Origin: Cellulomonadaceae bacterium
GTDB taxonomy: Bacteria; Actinomycetota; Actinomycetes; Actinomycetales; Cellulomonadaceae
NCBI GenBank assembly: GCA_031282935.1
Contig: JAITCS010000054.1
Location: 1 to 14,813 of the forward strand
Reading direction: 5' to 3'
DNA: 14,813 nucleotides
The position numbers were made by a program, and so were the translations under genes. Within the stretch, counting starts at the first letter, position 1. Each line of letters begins with the position of its first letter. The notes under the pieces were generated by a model. That model was given only the letters and a program-made list of their open reading frames with translations, had not been told where the DNA came from and searched no databases. Positions 7,653-14,813 of the stretch are shown piece after piece.

Positions 7653-8056
7653 TAAACCCGATTTTTGCGGTTATCTTGGTTGCCCTCGGCGGCGGGGTCG
7701 GCGCTGCGACCAGATATGGGATCATCGAACTGCTCAGCAGGCACCCAGAAAGCCAAACAAAGGTGCCGTTTCCTTTTGGCACGATTATCGTGAATCTGCT
7801 CGGTTCTTTCCTTATCGGAGTTATTACTGGTCTAGTTGCTGGCGCGCAGGCAATGAATGGCGAGCTGTGGCGACTATTGCTCGCGACAGGGTTCTGCGGC
7901 GGCTTTACCACGTTCTCGACGGCGACAGTTGACTTTGTGACACTGCAGCGGGCCGGACAACAACGAAAGGCTTTGCTTTCTGCTGCGGCTAATCTCGTGT
8001 TGAGCCTGGTTGCAGTCGGTTTGGGGCTACTGGTTTCAAGCGTTCTCAATGGATAG
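7649..8056 (+). CDS. crcB: Fluoride channel subunit CrcB/Fluc (second of a pair)
   Basis: The second Fluc subunit, 135 residues, again with four membrane segments. It has GGGVGAATRYG with Arg22, NLLGSF with Asn49, and a box reading GGFTTFSTATVD (84-95). In the first subunit the equivalent stretch is GGFTTYSTFALE, so here the last box phenylalanine is Ala92 and the Glu is Asp95. Its ATG overlaps the stop of the first subunit (ATGA at 7649-7652), consistent with coupled, roughly equimolar synthesis of a heterodimer. The loop between helices 1 and 2 is longer and carries HPESQTK. Family assignment is firm; unequal pores in the heterodimer is inference. Confidence 0.93.
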   Translation: MINPIFAVILVALGGGVGAATRYGIIELLSRHPESQTKVPFPFGTIIVNLLGSFLIGVITGLVAGAQAMNGELWRLLLATGFCGGFTTFSTATVDFVTLQRAGQQRKALLSAAANLVLSLVAVGLGLLVSSVLNG

Positions 8057-8143
8057 TACCCAAAAGCCTCACCGCCGTTTTTGACGCAGATTTAATTGCA
8101 AATTTCTCCGCTCGGCGTCGCCGGTTTTGCCCTAGAGCAGCGT

Positions 8144-8149
8144 TACAAT
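8144..8149 (+). promoter_or_regulatory. Predicted -10 element of a leaderless transcript
   Basis: TACAAT is a strong -10 match, separated by six bases (GCGGCC) from ATG 8156. No Shine-Dalgarno precedes that ATG. This resets the start of the following gene from an in-frame codon at 8096 to 8156. The 99-base gap before the gene (8057-8155) shows no convincing terminator or -35. Confidence 0.65.
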
Positions 8150-8155
8150 GCGGCC

Positions 8156-9286
8156 ATGAGCAGCGCTAAGGTTCCTCGGAAATTTGCCAGCGTACCTCCA
8201 ATTACTCTCTCGCACGTTGCCTTGCGTCAGGCGGCGGCCTTTTTAGCCGTGTTAGTGGGGGTGCAGCTCCCTTGGGCTGACACCTTGATCGGGCTTGATA
8301 ACCCGATTGTGATAATCGCAGCCGCTTTGGTTATCTTTGCTTTGCTGCTACCCCATTTGGCTAGTAGCGTTTCTGGCGTCACTTGGTTGCAGAAGCCAGC
8401 AATTTCGCGGGCACTTATTATTCCTTTGCTAGCGATTTCCGCCTGGTATTTGGGTGGGAGGATATTTGGATATGCGACAACCAGTTTCGGCCCGTTGCTA
8501 ACGCTTTTTGGCGCTGCGGTGCTGCTTGGCCCAAAATTGCGAAACGTTATCGGCTGGCTCTTTGGCGGGCTAGTTACAGCTACAATCATTTCGTTTGCGA
8601 TTAGCGGTCAAATTGGCGCACTTTATGGAATTGCTGGAGCTTTAGCGCTCAGCGGCGTTTATGGGCTGGGCGTACAGGCAGAGGGTCGTCAAAAATCGGC
8701 AAGCGGCAAGGGCGTCGTCGGGCCAAACCAACACCGCACCACGTTGCCTGCGTCGGCCCTCCCGTCCCCGTCGCCCACCTCGCCGCCGTGGCCCGCGCCG
8801 CTTGTGCCGCTTGGGACGAACGTGTCGAACATATCGAACATGCCGAGCGTTCGTTTGGGCAACCGAACCGCGAACCCAGCCGGAAATCGCCTTGCACACC
8901 GCGCCCAAGCTGCACCCCCGCAGCCGACAGCGGCACCCCAACCAAAAGCGGTCAGTCAGCAGAAAGCGGTCAGTCAGCCTAACGCGGCCCCGGCCCCGCA
9001 GCCGCACAAATTCGAGCCAGTTCCAGTCGAAAACTCAGCGCCACGCCAACACGAAAACCCTCAAGTGGTGCCACTGACCCGCCCCAAGTGGACGCCGCAG
9101 CAGGCCCTAGATCCGCGCACCAACCACGATCTGCTGGAGCGAATCGCCGCCGAAGCCCCTCACCTGCGCCCCCTAGTCGCTGCGAATCCCGGCGCTGATG
9201 CCACACTGCTGGACTGGCTGGCTGCCCTCAATGACCCCGATGTTGATGTAGCGCTTGACCGCCGAGCCCTGCGCCTGAGCGCCTAA
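8156..9286 (+). CDS. Multi-pass membrane protein with Pro/Ala-rich linker and C-terminal LRV-like domain
   Basis: A 376-residue protein of unknown function. Residues about 21-174 hold five or six hydrophobic segments. They are followed by a disordered, Pro/Ala/Gln-rich linker (about 178-310) with short internal repeats (NVS/NIS/NMP at 222-230 and KAVSQQ/KAVSQP at 264-275). The C-terminal 60 residues (about 313-372) contain DPRTNHDLLERIAAEAP, LRPLVAANPGA and LLDWLAALNDPDVDVAL. This resembles the leucine-rich-repeat-variant domain often found at the ends of actinobacterial membrane or Pro-rich proteins, recognised by eye only. The start is ATG 8156, six bases after TACAAT; the in-frame extension to 8096 would add 20 residues that look like upstream promoter DNA. 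The linker DNA is markedly GC-richer than the membrane part. The gene stands alone between crcB and leuA. Confidence 0.8.
   Translation: MSSAKVPRKFASVPPITLSHVALRQAAAFLAVLVGVQLPWADTLIGLDNPIVIIAAALVIFALLLPHLASSVSGVTWLQKPAISRALIIPLLAISAWYLGGRIFGYATTSFGPLLTLFGAAVLLGPKLRNVIGWLFGGLVTATIISFAISGQIGALYGIAGALALSGVYGLGVQAEGRQKSASGKGVVGPNQHRTTLPASALPSPSPTSPPWPAPLVPLGTNVSNISNMPSVRLGNRTANPAGNRLAHRAQAAPPQPTAAPQPKAVSQQKAVSQPNAAPAPQPHKFEPVPVENSAPRQHENPQVVPLTRPKWTPQQALDPRTNHDLLERIAAEAPHLRPLVAANPGADATLLDWLAALNDPDVDVALDRRALRLSA
8819..8845 (+). repeat. Three 9-bp in-frame repeats in the linker
   Basis: Units AACGTGTCG, AACATATCG and AACATGCCG follow one another directly and encode NVS, NIS and NMP within the disordered linker of the LRV-like membrane protein. 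The similarity is short and could be chance, but the tandem arrangement is exact. Confidence 0.45.
8945..8980 (+). repeat. 18-bp tandem duplication in the linker
   Basis: Two adjacent 18-base units share the first 16 bases (AAAGCGGTCAGTCAGC) and differ only in the last two. They encode KAVSQQ and KAVSQP. The near identity suggests a recent in-frame duplication in the Pro/Gln-rich linker. Confidence 0.8.
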
Positions 9287-9379
9287 CCAGCCCCGCCAAC
9301 GCGCACCCGCAGTTGTCGCCAGCGCAAGGGAGTGCCAAGTTCCGGCCAAGCGGCGCCGCAACCACCTGAGGCTGCCTAG

Positions 9380-11203
<1,824 letters not shown>

Positions 11204-11218
11204 TAACACTGATTGCAC

Positions 11219-11956
11219 ATGCCTACCTATCGCGATGACGGCGTGGTGTTGCGCACCCATCAACTTGGGGAGGCCGACCGGATCATCACGCTGCTCACGC
11301 GAGAGCACGGCAAAATACGAGCCGTAGCCAAAGGCGTGCGCCGCACGAAATCGAGAATCGGGGCGCGGCTCGAACCTTTCATGTATGTGGACGTGCAATG
11401 TTATGTTGGGCGTAATTTAGATACCGTTACGCAAGTCGAAACTATTGCGGCTTTGGCTGGACCCATTATCGCCGATTTCGATTTATATACAAGCGGGGCA
11501 GCCATACTAGAGGCTGCCGATAAATTGGTGCCCGAAGAAGGTGAACCGGCTATAAGTCAATACTGGCTTTTAGTGGGTGCCCTGAAAGCGTTAGCGAATA
11601 ACCAACATAATGCGGCTTTAGTGCTAAACAGTTATCTGTTGCGAGCTTTAGCGGTGGCTGGTTGGGCGCTGTCTGCCTTTGATTGCGCCCGCTGTGGTGA
11701 GCCTGGCCCCCATTCCGCGTTTTCGATTCCTTTGGGCGGTTCGGTTTGTGGCCGTTGCCGCCCGCCCGGTGCTATGGCGCCCGCGCCGGAAACTGTTGAG
11801 CTGCTGGGCGCGCTGCTCAGTGGGGATTGGGCGGTGGCTGACCAAGCGTCTGCGCGCACGCAGCGGGCCGCCGCCGGGATTGTGGCCGCGTATTCGCAAC
11901 ACTATTTGGAGCGCGACATACAGGCGCTCAAACACCTGCCCGCAATCGGGGCGTGA
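11219..11956 (+). CDS. recO: DNA repair protein RecO
   Basis: RecO loads RecA onto SSB-coated single-stranded DNA in the RecFOR pathway. The 245-residue product begins with the typical OB-fold stretch YRDDGVVLRTHQLGEADRI (4-22) and continues through HGKIRAVAKGVRRTKSRIG (30-48). It has a helical C-terminal part with a zinc-finger pattern CARC (156-159) and CGRC (177-180). I choose ATG 11219 because family members usually start two to four residues before the YRD motif; a TTG at 11213 would add two residues. It lies 15 bases after leuA, and there is no matching -10 at six or seven bases, so it may be read through from leuA. GC falls to about 38% around 11581-11640 and returns to about 63% by 11701. 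Confidence 0.94.
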   Translation: MPTYRDDGVVLRTHQLGEADRIITLLTREHGKIRAVAKGVRRTKSRIGARLEPFMYVDVQCYVGRNLDTVTQVETIAALAGPIIADFDLYTSGAAILEAADKLVPEEGEPAISQYWLLVGALKALANNQHNAALVLNSYLLRALAVAGWALSAFDCARCGEPGPHSAFSIPLGGSVCGRCRPPGAMAPAPETVELLGALLSGDWAVADQASARTQRAAAGIVAAYSQHYLERDIQALKHLPAIGA

Positions 11957-11962
11957 TAGCAT
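11957..11962 (+). promoter_or_regulatory. Predicted -10 element of the small gene after recO
   Basis: TAGCAT is followed by six bases (CGCGGC) and GTG 11969, the same architecture as at 4646, 8144 and 9398. The element directly follows the recO stop codon. No Shine-Dalgarno and no clear -35 are present. Confidence 0.55.
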
Positions 11963-11968
11963 CGCGGC

Positions 11969-12262
11969 GTGCCCATTGGATCATTAGGCGGATCATTAGC
12001 GAAACCCAAACGACCGCGCGAGGATCGCGTGCAGATGGCGGCCCAAACCGCCTGGGATTCCGGCGCGCAAGTGTTTGTGGCCACCCTACCGTTCCCGCGA
12101 ACTGGAATTGTGAAAGGGATGGGGCATGAAGAGATCGGCAAAGAACTCGAAGCGATAATCCGCATGGGCTGGAAATTGGACACTTGGGCGGCGGTCGAGG
12201 CCTCAACTGGCTCAACAACGGCGGTTCCGCTTTTTGTGCGGCCCGGAAGTGGGATACGCTGA
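11969..12262 (+). CDS. Small protein of unknown function between recO and uppS
   Basis: A 97-residue protein that I cannot assign. The N-terminal 20 residues are basic and Gly/Ser/Pro-containing (KPKRPRED). Then a strand-like VFVATLPFP, a helix [20 protein letters not shown] and a strand-like TAVPLFVRP follow. This alpha/beta pattern with an E-x-x-GW-x-L core resembles small uncharacterised actinobacterial proteins of about 100 residues, recognised from general pattern only. There is no signal peptide, membrane segment or cysteine. Support for its being real: a leaderless-type start six bases after TAGCAT, an exact fit between the recO stop (11956) and the uppS start, and protein-like composition. 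Its last codons overlap the -10 proposed for uppS. A large antisense frame across it looks like a GC-driven shadow. Confidence 0.65.
   Translation: MPIGSLGGSLAKPKRPREDRVQMAAQTAWDSGAQVFVATLPFPRTGIVKGMGHEEIGKELEAIIRMGWKLDTWAAVEASTGSTTAVPLFVRPGSGIR
12255..12260 (+). promoter_or_regulatory. Possible -10 element for uppS
   Basis: TACGCT lies four bases before ATG 12265 and seven before GTG 12268. If it drives a leaderless transcript, GTG 12268 would be the first codon, because four bases is too short a spacing from a -10. The element overlaps the end of the preceding small gene. Confidence 0.4.
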
Positions 12263-12264
12263 GC

Positions 12265-13035
12265 ATGGTGGTAGCGCCCCCAGCTTTGCCCGGGCACACC
12301 CCGCCCTTGATTGCGCCCGAATTGCTGCCGAAACATGTCGCTTTGGTGATGGACGGCAACGGCCGGTGGGCGAATGAGCGCGGGTTGCCGCGCATTGAGG
12401 GGCACAAAGAGGGGGAGCGGCGCCTGTTCGAGATGGTGGCGGGCGCGGTGGAACTCGGCATCCAGAATGTCAGCGCCTATGCATTCAGCACCGAGAATTG
12501 GCGGCGATCCCCGGAAGAGGTGCGGTTTTTGTTGGGGTTTTCCCGGGACACCATTCGGGCGCGACGCGATGCTTTCGACAGTTGGGGCGTGCGAATCCGG
12601 TGGGCTGGGCGGCGGCCTCGCCTCTGGGGCTCGGTGATAAAGGAATTGGAGGTCGCCGAAGCGCAAACCGCCAAAAATGCGCGCTGCACTTTGACTATGT
12701 GCATTAATTATGGGGGCAGGGCGGAGCTCGCCGATGCTACGGCTGCCATTGCGCGGAAAGTTGCTGCCGGGAAATTGAACCCCGCTCGGATTACTGAGCA
12801 AACAATTCAGAATCATCTTTACGTGCCGGAATTGCCGGACATTGATTTATTCCTGCGCTCCTCGGGCGAACAACGCATTTCTAACTTTATGTTATGGCAA
12901 TCCGCTTATGCGGAGTTTATGTTTATCCCGAAGCTGTGGCCGGATGTTGATCGCCGTGATCTCTGGGCGGCTTGCGCGGCGTTCGCGAAACGTAATCGGC
13001 GCTTTGGCGGGGCCATCGAGGCCGTAGCTGGCTGA
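12265..13035 (+). CDS. uppS: Cis-prenyltransferase (polyprenyl diphosphate synthase, UppS family)
   Basis: This enzyme extends an allylic diphosphate with isopentenyl units in cis to make the carrier lipid for peptidoglycan and other wall polymers, at the membrane. The 256-residue product has [13 protein letters not shown] (24-36) with catalytic Asp30, FSTENW (74-79), NYGGR (148-152) and the C-terminal block [21 protein letters not shown] (197-217), which binds diphosphate and Mg2+. The RSSGEQR form matches actinobacterial decaprenyl or Z-type synthases more than the Escherichia RTGGEHR. Chain length cannot be read from sequence. The frame is open back to 12184, but that extension overlaps the preceding gene and lies outside the family's usual start. 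GTG 12268 is an equally possible leaderless start. The pairing with recO is characteristic of actinobacteria. Confidence 0.93.
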   Translation: MVVAPPALPGHTPPLIAPELLPKHVALVMDGNGRWANERGLPRIEGHKEGERRLFEMVAGAVELGIQNVSAYAFSTENWRRSPEEVRFLLGFSRDTIRARRDAFDSWGVRIRWAGRRPRLWGSVIKELEVAEAQTAKNARCTLTMCINYGGRAELADATAAIARKVAAGKLNPARITEQTIQNHLYVPELPDIDLFLRSSGEQRISNFMLWQSAYAEFMFIPKLWPDVDRRDLWAACAAFAKRNRRFGGAIEAVAG

Positions 13036-13071
13036 CTATTTTAGGCCGCTGCCCACCCGGATTTCGCCACG

Positions 13072-13095
13072 TAAAAGGGCGCGGTGCAACCGCGC
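13072..13095 (-). terminator. Hairpin terminator between convergent uppS and Nudix genes
   Basis: GCGCGGT and ACCGCGC form a perfect 7-bp stem with a 3-base loop (13079-13095). Read on the minus strand the stem is followed after two bases by TTTTA, which fits a weak intrinsic terminator for the Nudix gene. On the plus strand no T-run follows, but the hairpin could still help to end uppS transcription. Confidence 0.55.
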
Positions 13096-13122
13096 AGTCG
13101 AATTACTAAGGCGGGGGGGTGT

Positions 13123-13674
13123 TTAAGTCCATTCTTTTGTTAGTTCATCGAAATAGTCTATATCGAAAAATTCGTTATTCGATATCAACTCGCGGACTTT
13201 TTCGGCAGTCGCCCACATTGCCTCGCTGGTTTCGCCCTCTTGAAAACTAAGGTCGTCAATCGCGCACTCATGATCAAACACCCAAACGTCAAGCAGATAA
13301 GAGTGTCCATCGTTCAAGCTTTGATGGGCAAAACGGCGGAACAACACGCCTTTTGCGGGGTCGAGGTCAATGCCGAGTTCCTCATTCGCCTCCCGCAGAG
13401 CGGCTGTCAGGCTGTCTTCACCGGCGACAGCGCTTCCACCCGTAGTTTCCCATTTGCCGCCCCAAACATCGTCGGGGCTTCTGTGCGTTTGTTTGTCAAT
13501 CAGCCATTCGCCTCTGCCGTTGTGCTTCCAAACGTGGACCACAAGGTGATAATCCCCGCTTCCCATCTTTCGCCCACGTTCGTGATAACGCCCAGTTTTG
13601 TTGCCTTTCTCGTCAAGCACGTCCCATATCTCGTTAGTGGTGTGCTCGTCGGGAGCTGTTTTAGTGGTTATCAC
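13123..13674 (-). CDS. Nudix hydrolase (isopentenyl-diphosphate-isomerase-like subgroup)
   Basis: A 183-residue Nudix protein, cleaving a nucleoside-diphosphate-linked or similar substrate that cannot be named from sequence. The N-terminal EIWDVLDEKGNKTGRYHERG (15-34) and YHLVVHVW (42-49) are typical of the subgroup related to isopentenyl-diphosphate isomerase and YfcD. WGGKWETTGG precedes a complete 23-residue Nudix box (80-102: Gly80, Glu86, Arg94-Glu95, Glu98-Glu99, Gly101), so the Mg2+ ligands are intact. GTG 13674 is six bases after the HAD stop on the same strand, so the two genes are probably co-transcribed. A TAGACT lies eight bases upstream, as a possible extra promoter. The gene is AT-richer than uppS and its codon choice looks different. 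That may signal transfer, which is weak inference. Confidence 0.9.
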   Translation of the reverse strand: MITTKTAPDEHTTNEIWDVLDEKGNKTGRYHERGRKMGSGDYHLVVHVWKHNGRGEWLIDKQTHRSPDDVWGGKWETTGGSAVAGEDSLTAALREANEELGIDLDPAKGVLFRRFAHQSLNDGHSYLLDVWVFDHECAIDDLSFQEGETSEAMWATAEKVRELISNNEFFDIDYFDELTKEWT

Positions 13675-13680
13675 TTGAAA

Positions 13681-14646
13681 TCAGTCTATCAGGCCGAAAT
13701 GTCTGAGCGCGTCGCGGACGCCGCCCTTTAGCACCGGGGTGGTTACGTAGTCGGCTTTGGCCTGCAACTCGGGCGAGGCGTTTCCCATAGCAACCGCGAC
13801 CCCGCAAAGGTCAAACATCTCCACATCGTTACAGGAATCGCCAATGCCGATTGCATCAACAGCGTCCATGCCGAGGTAAGCCAGAATCGCTTCAATGCCG
13901 GTGGCTTTGGTGATACCCAGTGCAGAAATCTCGCCACTTGACCCGCCGGGCATCGGGATAGAACCGGGCACTAAGTGGTAGGAGGAACCCAGGTGAGAAA
14001 AAGAGAACTCATAACTATCGGATTCCCGAGAAATGAACGTAGCTTTAGAAACCGTTTCCAAATCTACTTGTTCCAAGGGGAGGAAATGCAGAAATCTTTC
14101 CCTATCTGAGGTATCCAAATCAAAGCCGATAGCGGCCATTTCCTCGGCGTGATGTGCGAGGCGCTCTCGCCAAAATGTCTCAAAGAGTTCCCGCACCGCG
14201 CTGGAACAATACACCCCTTCATCGGATTCCAGAATGTATTGAATCTGGTGTTCCTCAAAGAAGTCAATCATGCGCTGCACGGCTTGAACGCCCATGGTGG
14301 AGCGATGCACCACGACATCGCCAACGCGCGCGGAAGCGCCACCGCTGGTGACCCAACCGTCGAACGCGATTTCCCCGAGCGCGGGGTCAATGCCGTTGAT
14401 GGAACGCCCGGTGCAAACGAACACGAGGTGCCCGTTGGCGCGCGCGGCAGCTATGGCCGCAGGCGCCAACGGGTCAATGATCTCGTGATCCATCAAGGTG
14501 CCGTCCACATCAATGAACACCACGCGGCGGCGACCCGCCGCCGATTGCCCCCTGCTTAATGCCCCTACCAGCGCCGCAACTGAGGTTGGCTCAACGCGCG
14601 CAGGACTATCGGGCGGCAGCGGATTGTTTTGGACGGAAGTGCTCAC
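13681..14646 (-). CDS. Cof-type HAD phosphatase (HAD-IIB)
   Basis: A cytoplasmic phosphatase of the HAD superfamily, Cof subfamily, likely acting on sugar or nucleotide phosphates; the substrate is unknown. All motifs are present: I FIDVDGTL (44-51) with Asp46 and Asp48, II VCTGRS (77-82), III Lys247 in GITKATGI, and IV IGIGDSCNDVEMF (266-278) with Asp270 and Asp274. The cap domain lies between motifs II and III (about 100-225). The open frame runs further upstream to 14811, but I place the start at GTG 14646. It sits seven bases behind TACGCT on the minus strand, and the upstream frame overlaps the end of another gene. The product is 321 residues. About 35 poorly conserved residues precede motif I, so a later start is also possible. 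Confidence 0.88.
   Translation of the reverse strand: MSTSVQNNPLPPDSPARVEPTSVAALVGALSRGQSAAGRRRVVFIDVDGTLMDHEIIDPLAPAAIAAARANGHLVFVCTGRSINGIDPALGEIAFDGWVTSGGASARVGDVVVHRSTMGVQAVQRMIDFFEEHQIQYILESDEGVYCSSAVRELFETFWRERLAHHAEEMAAIGFDLDTSDRERFLHFLPLEQVDLETVSKATFISRESDSYEFSFSHLGSSYHLVPGSIPMPGGSSGEISALGITKATGIEAILAYLGMDAVDAIGIGDSCNDVEMFDLCGVAVAMGNASPELQAKADYVTTPVLKGGVRDALRHFGLID
13683..13688 (-). promoter_or_regulatory. Possible -10 element for the Nudix gene
   Basis: On the minus strand TAGACT is followed by eight bases and GTG 13674. The spacing is longer than the six or seven bases seen elsewhere in this window. It overlaps the stop codon region of the HAD gene. Confidence 0.3.
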
Positions 14647-14653
14647 AGCAACC

Positions 14654-14659
14654 AGCGTA
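14654..14659 (-). promoter_or_regulatory. Predicted -10 element of leaderless HAD transcript
   Basis: On the minus strand TACGCT is followed by seven bases and GTG 14646. A TTGCTA sixteen bases upstream could be a poor -35. There is no Shine-Dalgarno before the GTG. Confidence 0.5.
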
Positions 14660-14695
14660 TCAACGGGAACCGGCGTAGCAAAATAGGTTAGCGTA

Positions 14696-14812
14696 CTATT
14701 CTTGGTCGGGTTCTGGTTCGGGGGTGGCCGTGCCGGTGCCACCGAATAGACCCGCCAAACGATTGACCAAGTTCTGCCCGGCCTGCATGACATCATCAGG
14801 GATGAGGTCATT
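14696..14812 (-). CDS. C-terminal end of an unidentified protein (5' part outside window)
   Basis: On the minus strand an open frame enters from the right edge and ends with TAG at 14696-14698, giving 38 visible residues. They include NDLIPDDVMQAGQNLVNRLA, then a Gly/Thr stretch and an acidic tail PEPEPDQE. The amphipathic helix and acidic, Pro-spaced tail look like a genuine C-terminus. The stop falls 49 bases before the HAD start, leaving room for the HAD promoter, which supports this frame over the overlapping long HAD-frame extension. I cannot name the protein. Confidence 0.6.
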   Translation of the reverse strand, partial: NDLIPDDVMQAGQNLVNRLAGLFGGTGTATPEPEPDQE

Positions 14813-14813
14813 T

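Noticed and set aside
8111..8130. Possible terminator CGGC-GTC-GCCG followed by TTTT after crcB
   Set aside because: The stem has only four base pairs and cannot be extended; it more likely belongs to the promoter region.
8096..8155. In-frame extension of the LRV-like membrane protein to 8096
   Set aside because: The TACAAT -10 and six-base spacing to ATG 8156 fit a leaderless start, and the 20 extra residues are not protein-like for this family.
11204..11210. TAACACT as a -10 for recO
   Set aside because: It does not fit TANNNT with six or seven bases to either TTG 11213 or ATG 11219, so recO may be read through from leuA.
12184..12264. Upstream extension of uppS
   Set aside because: The added residues overlap the preceding gene in another frame, lack family similarity and would shift the conserved [12 protein letters not shown] too far from the N-terminus.
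11902..12816. 304-residue open frame on the minus strand across the small gene and uppS
   Set aside because: It lies opposite a clear cis-prenyltransferase, has Pro/Arg/Ser-rich content without any domain, and is explained by GC-rich codons on the coding strand.
13113..13119. Run of seven G just beyond the Nudix stop
   Set aside because: A short homopolymer outside coding sequence with no surrounding structure; noted only as a possible sequencing-error spot.
14647..14811. Upstream extension of the HAD frame
   Set aside because: It overlaps the C-terminal end of another gene in a different frame and precedes a good -10 plus GTG start at 14646.

Overview
The window reads as a chromosomal housekeeping segment of a medium-GC actinobacterium. 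No single marker proves this, but several signs agree: the gene order dnaJ-rsmE-hinT-phoH-ybeY-corC-era and later leuA-recO-uppS, a long type-2 LeuA of about 600 residues, an RSSGEQR-type cis-prenyltransferase, and many GTG starts placed directly behind TANNNT promoter elements with no ribosome binding site. Local GC falls between high-GC Streptomyces-like and AT-rich genomes, so a lineage such as Actinomycetaceae is possible (inference). I see no rRNA, tRNA, CRISPR array, insertion sequence or phage gene.

Left part (1-5650, all +): a tightly packed run that begins inside dnaJ and continues through rsmE, hinT, phoH, ybeY, a CBS/CorC-type membrane protein and era. Gaps are -4 to +14 bases, with ATGA overlaps at hinT/phoH and phoH/ybeY. 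The theme is protein folding, rRNA modification and maturation, and ribosome assembly (RsmE, YbeY, Era). Era also appears to have its own promoter, whose -10 overlaps the corC stop codon.

Middle part (5690-9286, +): a more accessory-looking block. A membrane-anchored alpha/beta hydrolase with four further C-terminal membrane segments is followed after one base by two overlapping crcB genes, which probably form a heterodimeric fluoride channel. Next, from its own promoter, comes a multi-pass membrane protein with a long Pro/Ala-rich linker and a C-terminal LRV-like domain.

Right part (9410-13035, +): leuA (leucine biosynthesis), recO (recombinational repair), a 97-residue protein of unknown function and uppS (polyprenyl carrier lipid synthesis). 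A perfect 13-bp palindrome lies just upstream of the leuA -10. uppS converges with a minus-strand group: the C-terminal end of an unidentified gene at the right edge, then a Cof-type HAD phosphatase, then a Nudix hydrolase. A hairpin terminator lies between the converging genes.

The most useful result is a repeated start architecture. At least four genes have TANNNT, exactly six bases, then the start codon, and two or three others are close to it. This points to leaderless transcription and corrects several start positions. I found no clearly new multi-gene system. The best leads for novelty are the hydrolase-crcB-crcB operon with an altered Phe box in one channel subunit, the small orphan gene between recO and uppS, and the leuA palindrome.
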